DNA of 62,730 nt from Gammaproteobacteria bacterium (GCA_002684495.1 NYVG01000015.1:38094-100823), one strand, 5' to 3'; shown: positions 18,928 to 28,468, counted from the stretch's first letter. Numbers and translations are program-made. The notes: generated by a model not told the origin, from the letters alone.

Positions 18928-20688
18928 ATGATTGAAACGTTTCATTTCATCCGTCCGCAGTGGTTTTTCGCCTTGGTTCCAATCTTGGGTCTTGCTTGGT
19001 TTTGGTTTCGCCGCACCCGTTCAGGCTCGGCCTGGCAGAGCGCGATCAGCAAAGAGCTATTGCCCGTGTTACTGGATATCGAGGAGACTCGATCAGGCCA
19101 ATGGCTACGCGGCATGATCCTTGGTGCACTGACTCTGGCCGTGGCCGGCCTAGCTGGGCCGACTTGGGAGAAACTACCCCAGAACGTTGAGCAGAAGAAT
19201 GACGCATTGATTGTGCTGCTGGATCTCTCTCTGTCTATGTGGGCTGAAGACGTAAAACCCTCGCGCATAGTGCGCGCACGGCAAAAAGTCACTGACATTC
19301 TGCGTGCCCGTGAAGAAGGCATGACAGCTTTGGTGGCCTATGCCGGTGATGCTCACGCAGTAGTACCGCTGACCGACGACGTTGCGACCATTGAAAACCT
19401 GCTGGGGGCATTGGACCCAGGAATGATGCCGGTCCTGGGCAGCAACCCAAATCACGGCCTAGAAATAGCCAAAGAACTGTTCAGCAACGCAAACATGAGC
19501 GAAGGCCGAATCCTGATCATGACGGATGGTATAGATCGAGTCAGTTCGGTAAGCACCCATCGCAACCGCGCCTTTCCCATTTCTATCATTGGCATCGGCA
19601 CCTATGAAGGCGGGGCTATTCCGCTAGAACCCCCTAAGGAATCAAGACGCTACCTTATGAGCCAAGAGGGGAATCAGATCATTGCATTACTAGACGAGCG
19701 CAGCCTCGCCGAGGTGGCCAATCTAAGTTACGGCAAATACTCCAAACTCAGCCTCAGCGACGATGACTTTAGTCTTGCCTTGTCGACCCCGCTACCAACG
19801 GAAGACGCATCAATCGAGGTGGAACGCGAGTTCGACACATGGTTTGACCAGGGTCACTGGTTCGCCGTATTACTGCTGCCACTATGTCTGTTGGGTTTCC
19901 GACGCGGCGCACTGGTCGTGCTGGCCTGCGCCTTCGCCACACCCAGCCTTGACGCAATCGCGGCACCAGATTCTGCAGCCAGCCATACAGCACCCGGGAC
20001 TCTCTGGGATAAGTTATGGTGGCGCGACGACCAGCGCGCCCATCAGGCTTTAACCACCGGCCAACCAGAGAAAGCAGCTATTTTATTTCAAGACCCCCAA
20101 TGGCGAGCAGTCGCACGTTATCGCACCGGCGATTGGGGAGACGCCCTGCGTGGTTTCAGTCAAGACCGCAGTAACACGGGGACATACAACAGTGCTAATG
20201 CCCAAGCGCGACTTGGCAATTATCAAAAGGCCCTTGATCTGTATACAGAAGTACTTACCGAAGACCCTGCTCACGAAGACGCCGCCTTCAACAAAGCATT
20301 GGTTGAACGCCTGCTGCAACAACAGCAGCAACAACAGGAAGAGGCAAAGCAAAAAGGCAGCGAGAATCAGCAAGAGCAAAGCTCCAACGATTCGGAGCAA
20401 AGTCAAAGCAACGATCAGGAACAGCAATCCGACCAACAATCGGATGAACCCGCCTCAGAAACTAACGACGAACAACGCGAGTCGGAACAAGAATCCGACG
20501 GCGAGAATCAGGACCAACAGCGCGAGGAAATGGTTAACCGCGACGAAAAACGAGAAGCGCTGGAGCAATGGCTACGCAGAGTACCGGACGAGCCCGGCGG
20601 TTTATTACGACGAAAGTTTCAACACGAGACCAAACAAAGACTGCGCGATGGCAACTATGAGCACCGGCAGGGAGAAAAAGTGTGGTGA
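18928..20688 (+). CDS. VWA plus TPR membrane protein (BatB/BatC fusion)
   Basis: 586 residues combining what other genomes split into BatB and BatC. N-terminal membrane helices (8-27, 62-78), a VWA domain with MIDAS D99-x-S-x-S (DLSLSM), a third hydrophobic stretch (about 310-335), TPR-like repeats (about 385-450; NAQARLGNYQKALDLYTEV), then a low-complexity tail of about 85 residues very rich in Gln, Glu, Ser and Asp, ending in a conserved basic segment EQWLRRVPDEPGGLLRRKF. That LRRKF ending is common in these proteins. The stop overlaps the batD start by seven bases. Confidence 0.9.
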   Translation: MIETFHFIRPQWFFALVPILGLAWFWFRRTRSGSAWQSAISKELLPVLLDIEETRSGQWLRGMILGALTLAVAGLAGPTWEKLPQNVEQKNDALIVLLDLSLSMWAEDVKPSRIVRARQKVTDILRAREEGMTALVAYAGDAHAVVPLTDDVATIENLLGALDPGMMPVLGSNPNHGLEIAKELFSNANMSEGRILIMTDGIDRVSSVSTHRNRAFPISIIGIGTYEGGAIPLEPPKESRRYLMSQEGNQIIALLDERSLAEVANLSYGKYSKLSLSDDDFSLALSTPLPTEDASIEVEREFDTWFDQGHWFAVLLLPLCLLGFRRGALVVLACAFATPSLDAIAAPDSAASHTAPGTLWDKLWWRDDQRAHQALTTGQPEKAAILFQDPQWRAVARYRTGDWGDALRGFSQDRSNTGTYNSANAQARLGNYQKALDLYTEVLTEDPAHEDAAFNKALVERLLQQQQQQQEEAKQKGSENQQEQSSNDSEQSQSNDQEQQSDQQSDEPASETNDEQRESEQESDGENQDQQREEMVNRDEKREALEQWLRRVPDEPGGLLRRKFQHETKQRLRDGNYEHRQGEKVW

Positions 20689-22382
20689 ATCTGCGCGCAA
20701 CAGTCGCACTGCTGCTGACACTATTTTTACCCTACGCCCACGCTGAACTCAGCGTGCGCCTATCAAGCGATTCCATAGAGGAATTGGAATCCGTCAGACT
20801 GGTCATTCGCGCCCACGGTACCAGCCGCGCTGAGACGTTGGATCTGAAAGAGTTAGAAAAAAACTTCCATATCATGGGGAACAATACCAGCAGCCAATAC
20901 CAATACATTAATGGGCGAACCCAGAGCTGGGTGGATTACCAGATCACATTACAACCGAAAAAAACCGGCAACCTACCCATACCACCAATTCGCATCGGCA
21001 GCCTCTCAACCGTACCACTGACATTAGACGTTCAACCGCTGGCACCAAGCACACGGCAACAAATAAACGAGTTAGTGTTTTATGAGCAAAAATTTTCCAG
21101 CGCCAAGGTTTACGTCCAAGGCCAGATCTCCATGCAGCGAAAACTGTTCTTTTCCAACGGCGTGCAACTGTACGGAGGACAACCTGGCGCACCGAATATC
21201 CCGGATGCCAAGGTGGTAACTCTTGGGGAAAATCAAACCACCAACGTCCAGCGCAACGGGCGCAACTACGGTGTCGTCACGCAAAACTATGCCATCTTTC
21301 CAGAAGCCAGCGGCGCGCTAACCGTTCCTGCAGTGGAAATGACCGCGAGCGTGCGTATCCTCAATAGTGGTCGGGTATCGCGCAAAGGCGTACGCGTCGC
21401 TACCGAAGAGGAGACAATTACGGTAATGCCGGTCCCAACGAGTTATCCAAGAGATGTGCCATGGCTGCCTGCAACAAACGTCGCCCTTAGCCAAAGCTTC
21501 GAACCACCCCTGAGCGGGGCTGCAGTAAACGTAGGCGATACACTCACACAGATCGTAACAATCACCGTAGAAGGAAATACCGGTGCGAGCGTGCCGCCAA
21601 TTTCTTCTGTCCTAGCTAGTGATGCTTTTCGCGAGTATCCCCAACCCGCCCAGCTGATAGACAATACCCAAGGTCAAAATGTCATCGGCCAACGAATCGA
21701 ACGGCGAAATCTTATGCCTTTAAACCCAGGCACTCTAAAGCTGCCGGCTACCGAGATCGTCTGGTGGGACACCGAAGCTAATCAAGTAAGACGCAGCGCG
21801 CTTGCAGCGACAACCTTCGAAACTCTGGGCACTTCTATCAGCCCAAAGAAAATCACAACCAACTCACCAGCCGTGGGGGCGGACTCACTTACGGACAACA
21901 TCAACAATGAAATCAACCGCGATATAGAAAGCGCATTTGACAATGCGCTTCCAGCAACACTGAGCCAGGGATTGCGCTGGTCACTAGTTATTATCGCGAT
22001 ACTCCTGGGAGTAACACTCGCCGCCCAAGGACTCGGCAAGGCTCGGGCAACCCACAGTCGGGCGCTCCGCAGGTCCAGACGAATACTGCTACAGCAAATT
22101 AGACGTGGAGATACTTCAGCTATTCAACATTCGCTCAGGCAGTATTTGCAATTGCGATACGCAATACCCGCAGATAAAGCCATCCGAGCGTGGACAGCGG
22201 AACAGCCGCAAGCCGAACGTCTTATTACACTGCTGAATCATTGGTGTTACAGCCCGACGCCCGAACTCCACGATCCAAAAGAAATTGTTATCCTCGCTGA
22301 GGAGTTGCTACGCAACAAAAGCACTAAAAGCGGACATCAACAAAATAGAGAGCCGCTCCCGGCACTGTACCCTTCTACTTAA
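20682..22382 (+). CDS. BatD family protein
   Basis: 566 residues from a GTG at 20682 with GGAG seven nt upstream. Signal peptide (1-21, ATVALLLTLFLPYAHA), then three beta-sandwich repeats typical of BatD (ELSVRLSSDSIEELESVRL; ARKVYVQ-like SAKVYVQGQISMQRKLFF; GDTLTQIVTITVEGNT), a membrane helix near 428-446 and a basic cytoplasmic tail. Last gene of the Bat operon. BatD is predicted to present its beta domains in the periplasm and scaffold the VWA proteins. The stop is 21 bp from the end of a convergent gene. Confidence 0.9.
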   Translation: MVNLRATVALLLTLFLPYAHAELSVRLSSDSIEELESVRLVIRAHGTSRAETLDLKELEKNFHIMGNNTSSQYQYINGRTQSWVDYQITLQPKKTGNLPIPPIRIGSLSTVPLTLDVQPLAPSTRQQINELVFYEQKFSSAKVYVQGQISMQRKLFFSNGVQLYGGQPGAPNIPDAKVVTLGENQTTNVQRNGRNYGVVTQNYAIFPEASGALTVPAVEMTASVRILNSGRVSRKGVRVATEEETITVMPVPTSYPRDVPWLPATNVALSQSFEPPLSGAAVNVGDTLTQIVTITVEGNTGASVPPISSVLASDAFREYPQPAQLIDNTQGQNVIGQRIERRNLMPLNPGTLKLPATEIVWWDTEANQVRRSALAATTFETLGTSISPKKITTNSPAVGADSLTDNINNEINRDIESAFDNALPATLSQGLRWSLVIIAILLGVTLAAQGLGKARATHSRALRRSRRILLQQIRRGDTSAIQHSLRQYLQLRYAIPADKAIRAWTAEQPQAERLITLLNHWCYSPTPELHDPKEIVILAEELLRNKSTKSGHQQNREPLPALYPST

Positions 22383-22403
22383 GCCCTATGCAATTCGGCG
22401 AGT

Positions 22404-22736
22404 CTAGGTCCCACTGGTAGCAGTAGTCGATGTAGTGGCGGTTGTTGTCGCAGTTGTCGTTGCCGACGGCACTACTTCCTCTTCCTCGTCTGTCGCGGTG
22501 TTTCTGTCGTCGTTTATCTGATCGGCCATAACTGCCAGAAGTGCCGCGGCGACAACACCAACTGCTACGGCAGTACCTACGGCAATGCCATCAGCCGCAA
22601 CAGTCCCAGTGGTGGCTCCACCGCCTCCGCTTGCAGCAGCTTGTGAACCTAGCTGAGTCGACTCCGCAAAAACAACAGGCCAAACGAATAAACTTGCAAA
22701 GGTAAACACCGCAAGTACTTGCTTTAACACCACCAT
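22404..22736 (-). CDS. small secreted Gly/Ala/Thr-rich protein (GfcA/YjbE-like)
   Basis: 110 residues with a clear signal peptide (1-24, LAVFTFASLFVWPVVFA), a Gly-rich patch, a hydrophobic alanine/valine-rich segment (about 47-70, GIAVGTAVAVGVVAAALLAV), an acidic stretch and a threonine-rich tail made of TTTA/TTSTTAT units. The layout (signal, Gly/Thr stretch, AVGVA-type helix, Asn/Asp, Thr-rich tail) resembles the small capsule/exopolysaccharide-operon proteins GfcA and YjbE of E. coli; this is a resemblance from memory. GGAG lies 7 nt before the ATG. No polysaccharide genes are adjacent. Confidence 0.72.
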   Translation of the reverse strand: MVVLKQVLAVFTFASLFVWPVVFAESTQLGSQAAASGGGGATTGTVAADGIAVGTAVAVGVVAAALLAVMADQINDDRNTATDEEEEVVPSATTTATTTATTSTTATSGT

Positions 22737-23183
22737 CGTAATCTCCAGAACCTTTTGTCAAAGCCTCAATTAATAGTTCTACGTGGAAGAAATATGCTTG
22801 GAGAAACTCAGTGAACACCAAGTTACAGGTGATTCATCTCCACAGAGAAAGCCTTAAAACCTTTGCTGGGTTTGTGGTTTACTTGTTTTGCGCTCCGGCT
22901 GCGCAAAATATGCTGTGGCGAATACTTTGACGCGCAACATCCTACTACGCGAGCCAAAATCATCTGCACCTTTAGAAAAACCAATCCAATACCCGTAAAC
23001 CACGAAGTCTATCCACGGCAGATGATTGCCATTCAAGCGGTGCGACGCCAGCAGGTTACGACAGACGGCAGTCTCTTAGATGTAGACGGCAGTTATTAGT
23101 TATCTTTCAGCTAGATAACCGGCATTGGCACACGATTATCTTAGCTGCAAACACCACAAATAGAGAATGCCTAACTATTTATG
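22737..23183. other. 447-bp intergenic region without a convincing gene
   Basis: The region lies between the start of the GfcA-like gene and the stop of pepN. The short plus-strand reading frame 22863-23099 has no family resemblance or ribosome binding site and is not accepted. Visible structure: the inverted repeat 22886-22908, a 7-bp hairpin GTTATCT/AGATAAC at 23099-23119, and a direct repeat of AGACGGCAGT near 23070-23095. The promoter of the GfcA-like gene should lie at its left end. Confidence 0.6.
22886..22908. repeat. perfect inverted repeat, hairpin or operator candidate
   Basis: TTTTGCGC and GCGCAAAA form a perfect 8-bp dyad around a 7-nt loop (TCCGGCT). The thymines precede the stem and adenines follow it on both strands, so it is not a factor-independent terminator. 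It lies about 150 bp upstream of the GfcA-like gene start. Confidence 0.5.
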
Positions 23184-25856
23184 TTAGCCTGACAAACTTT
23201 TGCTGACGATCTCGAACAAATCCTTTGAGGGCGTCCGAACGTCATTAGCCACGAGCGAACGCAACGCATTCTGCATAAGCTCCTGACGTTGAGTATCAAA
23301 TTTCTTCCATCGAGTGAGAGGCGTGGCCAGCCGAGCCGCAATTTGTGGATTCAAAGCATCCACCTCTGCCACCGCTGCTGCAACAAATTGGTAGCCACTG
23401 CCGTCTAATGCATGCAGCTGGCGCAAGTTGAGCATTCCGAAAGCGCCATAGACAGAACGAACACGATTAGGATTCTTGACATCAAAACTCGGATGGGCGA
23501 CTAATTTTTCGATGCCTGCAATATCCGTGATCGGACTTTGAGCCTGCAGGTTAAACCATAAATCAATCACTAACGCCTGCTGCTGCCACTGAGAATAGAA
23601 ATCCTGCAAGATCTCTTCGCGCATTGCTTGCCCCACTTCTGGCAATCGACACACCAAGGCCATCACGGTGAGTCGATCCGTAAGGTTGTCGACACTGGCA
23701 TACCGCTGTTGCAGCTGCGAGTGCAACTCTGCGACCTCGTTTTGCGCTGCTAAGCTGCGACACCAATAACTGAAACCAATATTGGCAAGAGCACGATCAG
23801 CAATGCTATTCGCATCCACTTGGTGAGGTCCTCGCGCGGCATAGGCCTCATAAAGGCTTCGCCAAAGATCGGCAGATTGGCTCGCAACCGAAACCACGGC
23901 CGCATCCCGTGAATCCAACAGAGCATGAGCATCGAAGCCACGCAGTTGCTCAAACAAGTAGAGTTCGCTGGGCACCGCCAACATAGTTGCTGCTAACAGC
24001 TTCTCATCACTATGTTTGAGAGTCAGCGCCTGCTCAGCAATGCTGCGCACACAGTCGTGTAGCCGCGCATCGGTAACAGACTGCTGTGCATCAAAGTGGG
24101 ACATCCACATAGATTGCAGAGCATCCCAACGCACAAAACCGTCTTGATCATGCCTAGCAAGGAAATCCAACTCGGCTGCAGGCCGCTGGTATTGGACTTT
24201 TACCGGCGCAGAAAATTGCCGCAGAAAACTAACGACCGGCTTTTCAGCTAATCCGGTAAAGGCGATTCGTGTTGTCGACTCGCGTAGATTAACCATCACC
24301 GAATGCCGGTTATCACGCAGCTCAAACTGCGCATTGGTATCCAGTTGATCAGCAGTTAAAGCAAGATCCTGACCATCCTTATCCAATAATCCGAGTAGCA
24401 ACGGCATATGGAATGGCAGTTTTTGCTCCTGGCTTGGTGTTGGCGGACAGGATTGCTCGATGGTCAGCGTTAAGATCTGATTTTCGTATTGCTCAGCAAC
24501 TCGTAGGTTAGGTGTGCCCGCCTGTTCATACCAGCGCTTAAATTGCTCAAGATCAACATCTCCGGCATCACTCATGGCACGCATAAAGTCATCCGTTGTC
24601 GCAGCTTGGCCGTCATGACGATCGAAGTACAGATCAGTGCCGCGACGAAATTTTTCATCACCAAGCAAAGTTCGATACATACCCACAACCTCGGCACCTT
24701 TCTCATATATGGTGGTGGTATAAAAGTTCGAAATTTCAATGTACGAGCTTGGGCGCACAGGATGCGCTAACGGGCTGGCATCTTCGGCGAATTGGATCGA
24801 ACGCAAAAAACTAACGTCTTCGATCCGTTTTACCGCCCGAGAGCTCATATCAGCCGAGAACTCGGCATCACGAAACACCGTAAATCCCTCTTTCAAGCTC
24901 AGCTGAAACCAATCTCTGCACGTTACCCGGTTGCCCGACCAGTTATGAAAATACTCATGTGCAACCACTGCTTCGACACGCTGATACGCATCATCAGTCG
25001 CGGTATCTGGCGACGCGAGCACACAGGAGGTATTGAAAATATTCAGGCCTTTATTTTCCATAGCCCCCATATTGAAATCCTCAACCGCAACAATCATGAA
25101 GATGTCTAAGTCATACTCACGGCCGAAGCGCTCCTCGTCCCACCGCATTGAGCGCTTTAGGGCATCCATCGCATAATGACATTGGTCGATATTGTGTGAT
25201 TCTGAAAAGATCTTTAACGCCACATCGCGGCCGCTCATGGTGGTGAACTGATCTTCCAGTACAGCAAGATCCCCCGCCACCAGCGCAAACAGATAGCAGG
25301 GTTTAGCGAACGGATCTTCCCAAGTTACTTTTTTTCGCCCATCGGCCATCTGTTCTTCGGCAACCAAGTTGCCATTGGACAGCAAATTCGGGTAGCGCAC
25401 GCCGTCAGCAATAATCGTGGTCCTGAATTTTGCTAGCACATCGGGGCGATCTTGATAGTAGGTGATCTTACGAAAACTTTGGGCCTCGCATTGCGTGCAA
25501 TACATCTTGCTCGACCGATACAGACCTTCAAGGGCTGTATTTTGTTCCGGGTGGATACGCGTCACGATGCGCAACTGATGTTGATCTTGCAGATCCCGAA
25601 GAATCAGTTGCTCGTTATCGATCTGAAATTCGTTACTGGACAACAAACGTCCATCAAGTTCCAAACTGACCAGTTCCAGCTCTTGTCCATCCAACTGCAA
25701 TACAGAACCCCCTGGCGTCTGGCGTTGAATATCCAAGGTGCTGGTCACTTCAGTGACCCCATCGCGAATATCAAAGATAAGATCAGCGTTCACAGTGCGA
25801 TAATCTGGCGCTTGGTAATCGGCTAACGCTATTGGTTGAGGTAATCCTTGTTGCAC
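23184..25856 (-). CDS. pepN: aminopeptidase N
   Basis: M1-family zinc aminopeptidase that removes N-terminal residues from peptides in the cytoplasm. 890 residues from a GTG at 25856 preceded by TAGGA. The substrate-recognition motif is GAMEN in FNMGAMENKGLNIFN. The zinc site is His300-Glu301-x-x-His304 (HEYFHNW) with Glu323 as third ligand, close to the E. coli positions 297/301/320. The N-terminal beta domain, catalytic domain, small beta domain and C-terminal helical domain (from about 545) give the full length of proteobacterial PepN. Confidence 0.97.
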   Translation of the reverse strand: MQQGLPQPIALADYQAPDYRTVNADLIFDIRDGVTEVTSTLDIQRQTPGGSVLQLDGQELELVSLELDGRLLSSNEFQIDNEQLILRDLQDQHQLRIVTRIHPEQNTALEGLYRSSKMYCTQCEAQSFRKITYYQDRPDVLAKFRTTIIADGVRYPNLLSNGNLVAEEQMADGRKKVTWEDPFAKPCYLFALVAGDLAVLEDQFTTMSGRDVALKIFSESHNIDQCHYAMDALKRSMRWDEERFGREYDLDIFMIVAVEDFNMGAMENKGLNIFNTSCVLASPDTATDDAYQRVEAVVAHEYFHNWSGNRVTCRDWFQLSLKEGFTVFRDAEFSADMSSRAVKRIEDVSFLRSIQFAEDASPLAHPVRPSSYIEISNFYTTTIYEKGAEVVGMYRTLLGDEKFRRGTDLYFDRHDGQAATTDDFMRAMSDAGDVDLEQFKRWYEQAGTPNLRVAEQYENQILTLTIEQSCPPTPSQEQKLPFHMPLLLGLLDKDGQDLALTADQLDTNAQFELRDNRHSVMVNLRESTTRIAFTGLAEKPVVSFLRQFSAPVKVQYQRPAAELDFLARHDQDGFVRWDALQSMWMSHFDAQQSVTDARLHDCVRSIAEQALTLKHSDEKLLAATMLAVPSELYLFEQLRGFDAHALLDSRDAAVVSVASQSADLWRSLYEAYAARGPHQVDANSIADRALANIGFSYWCRSLAAQNEVAELHSQLQQRYASVDNLTDRLTVMALVCRLPEVGQAMREEILQDFYSQWQQQALVIDLWFNLQAQSPITDIAGIEKLVAHPSFDVKNPNRVRSVYGAFGMLNLRQLHALDGSGYQFVAAAVAEVDALNPQIAARLATPLTRWKKFDTQRQELMQNALRSLVANDVRTPSKDLFEIVSKSLSG

Positions 25857-25913
25857 GGTTGTTCCTATGAGTTGTCAATAAACGGGCATAGCGCTGAATG
25901 CCATCTTTAATGG

Positions 25914-26777
25914 TTAAAACAGCGACAACTGATCGCTCTGATGAGCTTCCAATACTGAAATCGGTGTCGTTATGCTGAGTTCAACATTGAGCCCAACATG
26001 TCTTGCCACATTAAATACACCATGTTGCATCAAAAGATATTGGCCTTTTATACCAACTAGATTGTCGGCAAGCTCAAGCTTATCTGCATTGAGTTGGTGC
26101 TGTCGCGGCGGTGCGTACGCCTGCACAGGATAGGTTAACTGCTGCTCAGTTGCATCCGTTACCCACTGGCAGTCCGCGGGTAACTCTACCGATTGCTGCA
26201 CGCGTTGCCGCACCTCTTGCAAGTCAACCGACACGGGCGGTAGGGCGACCATTTTACGCCATTGCGTACGGTCACTTACCTGCTGCGCAATTGTAGCTTC
26301 CAAAATTCCCGCGGCGCGGCGGCTATTCGTCCGCGCAATGACCAGACCCTGAGTCGCCCCTTGGGAAAGCCAGCGTTGCTGCTGTTTTTGGTTTTGAGTC
26401 AGGCCTACCTTTAGGCCACCACTGTTGGCTAGATACACCACATGGGGCTGCATACACGTTTGCAGACCCCACTCGGGCTCGCGACAGGTCCCTAAAGCAA
26501 AGTGACACCGCTGCGGATTTACAAAGCAGGTATCGCATCGCGCTAGAGCGAAAAGGCAATCACCACAGTAGCCGCCGCGCTGGAGTTTGGTGACAGTCTT
26601 GTGGCAATGTCTGCAATGCTTTTGCGGGCGCAGTTTTATGCGTAACCCGCGCCCCAGCAGGTCATTCAAATGCGCGAATTCCGCACCAATGGCTAACTCA
26701 TAGCGCGCATCGCCTGCTATCGGCGGCGCTGTTATGCGTAAACCATCGAGTTGACCTGCAATCACCGCTTTGCTCAA
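25914..26777 (-). CDS. DUF2797 domain-containing protein
   Basis: 287 residues. The N-terminal half contains a zinc-binding-like cysteine/histidine cluster (HCRHCHKTVTKL, GYCGDCLFALARCDTC, CRHFA-like RCHFALGTCREPEWG), followed by YLANSGGLKVGLTQ, which is characteristic of DUF2797. That segment resembles the start of a GIY-YIG-like fold; function unknown. The only start available is TTG at 26777 (or GTG at 26765), without a good ribosome binding site, so the N-terminus is uncertain. It lies 57 bp upstream of pepN on the same strand and may share its transcript. Confidence 0.87.
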   Translation of the reverse strand: MSKAVIAGQLDGLRITAPPIAGDARYELAIGAEFAHLNDLLGRGLRIKLRPQKHCRHCHKTVTKLQRGGYCGDCLFALARCDTCFVNPQRCHFALGTCREPEWGLQTCMQPHVVYLANSGGLKVGLTQNQKQQQRWLSQGATQGLVIARTNSRRAAGILEATIAQQVSDRTQWRKMVALPPVSVDLQEVRQRVQQSVELPADCQWVTDATEQQLTYPVQAYAPPRQHQLNADKLELADNLVGIKGQYLLMQHGVFNVARHVGLNVELSITTPISVLEAHQSDQLSLF

Positions 26778-26832
26778 GTTGGGTTAAACTTAGGCGCATA
26801 TTAGCAAAGCCAATTTTATTGAGAGTGATGGA

Positions 26833-27846
26833 ATGCAAGCTGTCGACAAAGAAGTCATAAACCAAGTTTTAACTTGGTTGCGCAACGGCGACCACTGCTG
26901 GCTAGCCACAGTGGTAGAAACCTGGGGCTCTTCGCCGCGTCCCATCGGTTCCTTACTGGCCTGCAACAGCGACGGCATAATGGTGGGTTCGCTATCTGGT
27001 GGCTGCGTTGAAGACGACCTCAAAGACAAACTTTTGGCTGGTGAACTGGCAGCTGAGCACCCTCAATTCTTCCGTTACGGGGTTACTGCCGAAGATACCG
27101 AAAAATTCGGGCTACCCTGTGGTGGCCATCTCAACATCGTGATCGAACCACAACAACCGGACGTGCAAACAATAGAACAGTTCGAACAGTTGTATCAGGC
27201 ATTAAACGAGCGCTGCTGGGTTTTGCGTAAAGTCGACGTTGCTAAAAACACCGTGCAATTGGCACCAGCTACTGAGCCTGCACCATTGAGTTGGTCAGGC
27301 GAGCATCAAGCGCTGCAGCATACCTATGGCCCCAGCTATCAGTTATTCATTATCGGTGCCGGTATGGTGAGTCAATATCTGGCGGACATGGCAAAGATGT
27401 TGGATTACCAAGTGACCGTCTGCGATCCACGAGAGGACCTGCTTGAGCAGTTTCCAGTCGACGGGGTTATGAAAGTATGCGATATGCCTGACGATGCGGT
27501 TCGTGCCCATGCCGATGATCATGCCACCGCTATCGTGGCAATGACCCACGACCCGCGAATTGACGATATGGGCCTGATGGAGGCATTGAATACTCAGGCC
27601 TTTTACGTCGGCGCCATGGGCTCCTCTCGCACTTCTGCGAGTCGCCGCGAACGGCTGCTGGCGCTGGATGTCTCGGAACATGCCCTGTCGCGTTTACACG
27701 CACCCATAGGCCTACCCATTGGCAGCAAAACACCTCCGGAAATCGCTATCGCGGTTCTTGCTGAGATTACAGCTGAACGTAAAACCCAGCACATGGAAGC
27801 TGTCGCAGTAAACCCATCTGTTGAGAAAAGCTCCGCACGCGCCTGA
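26833..27846 (+). CDS. XdhC family molybdenum hydroxylase maturation protein
   Basis: XdhC/CoxI-type chaperone that binds molybdenum cofactor and inserts its sulfurated form into xanthine-dehydrogenase-like enzymes. 337 residues with an N-terminal XdhC/CoxI domain (ATVVETWGSSPRPIGSLLA, GSLSGGCVEDD, CGGHLNIVIEP) and a C-terminal Rossmann domain (LFIIGAGMVSQYLADMA, VGAMGSSRTSASRRERL, PIGLPIGSKTPPEIAIAVL). The nucleotidyltransferase that follows 5 bp later completes a known cofactor-maturation pair. No hydroxylase subunits are in the window. Confidence 0.93.
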   Translation: MQAVDKEVINQVLTWLRNGDHCWLATVVETWGSSPRPIGSLLACNSDGIMVGSLSGGCVEDDLKDKLLAGELAAEHPQFFRYGVTAEDTEKFGLPCGGHLNIVIEPQQPDVQTIEQFEQLYQALNERCWVLRKVDVAKNTVQLAPATEPAPLSWSGEHQALQHTYGPSYQLFIIGAGMVSQYLADMAKMLDYQVTVCDPREDLLEQFPVDGVMKVCDMPDDAVRAHADDHATAIVAMTHDPRIDDMGLMEALNTQAFYVGAMGSSRTSASRRERLLALDVSEHALSRLHAPIGLPIGSKTPPEIAIAVLAEITAERKTQHMEAVAVNPSVEKSSARA

Positions 27847-27851
27847 TTTAA

Positions 27852-28460
27852 ATGGCTGAGCTCCCGACCATCGGCTGTGTAATTCTCGGGGCCGGCTTCA
27901 GCCGGCGGTTTGGCCGGGATAAGCGTATGGAGTTGCTGAACCGTAAAACGGTTGCAGCGACTACCCTTGCCCGCTACTGCCCGATCTTTTCAGACGTACG
28001 CTTAGTCTTACGTCCGGAAGACGACCTTGATCAGCTCGGAATCAATTTACTAAATCATCCAAACCTAGAGATAGTGCGCGCACCGCTAGCGCGTCAGGGT
28101 ATGGGACATTCACTAAGCGCCGGCTTTACTAATCTGGATTGGACTTGGGCCTTCGTTGCACTCCTAGACATGCCTTATGTAGCGCAGAAAACCTTAGCCG
28201 ATCTTATCGCCCATGCACAGAATAGCACCACGCCACTGGTCCAACCCCGTCTGGTCGATACCGCGGACCTGTCTCTTGAACGAAAGCATGGCCACCCCCT
28301 TGGCATCCACCGGCAATTGTTCCATGAGGTAAGGACCAGTAGCGGAGATGAGGGCGCACGACGGTTAGTAAAGCGTCGGGGCAATCAAATTGATTACTTT
28401 GACTGCAATGATACCGGGATCATTCAGGACATCGATTATCCCACCGACCTACCCCAGTAG
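27852..28460 (+). CDS. MobA/MocA-like molybdopterin nucleotidyltransferase
   Basis: 202 residues of the NTP-transferase (GT-A-like) fold with the signature VILGAGFSRRFGRDKRM near the N-terminus, MGHSLSAGF and LLDMPYV for the metal/nucleotide site, and the GHP motif in ERKHGHPLGIHR. Most likely a CTP:molybdopterin cytidylyltransferase (MocA), since it follows XdhC directly and lacks MobA-specific GTP features I could identify. It would make the cytosine dinucleotide cofactor of xanthine-dehydrogenase-type enzymes. Confidence 0.87.
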   Translation: MAELPTIGCVILGAGFSRRFGRDKRMELLNRKTVAATTLARYCPIFSDVRLVLRPEDDLDQLGINLLNHPNLEIVRAPLARQGMGHSLSAGFTNLDWTWAFVALLDMPYVAQKTLADLIAHAQNSTTPLVQPRLVDTADLSLERKHGHPLGIHRQLFHEVRTSSGDEGARRLVKRRGNQIDYFDCNDTGIIQDIDYPTDLPQ

Positions 28461-28468
28461 GTTTATTG

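Noticed and set aside
20150-20746. 198-codon frame inside the Gln/Glu-rich tail of the second VWA gene
   Set aside because: It is a shifted reading of the repetitive CAA/GAA region; lysine- and asparagine-rich without any family, and it crosses into batD.
22863-23099. Plus-strand open frame of 78 codons in the spacer before pepN
   Set aside because: No ribosome binding site, no family resemblance, unusual residue composition, and it runs across hairpins and direct repeats.
23099-23119. Hairpin GTTATCT/AGATAAC as a pepN terminator
   Set aside because: The stem is short and A/T-rich and is not followed by a T-run on the minus strand.
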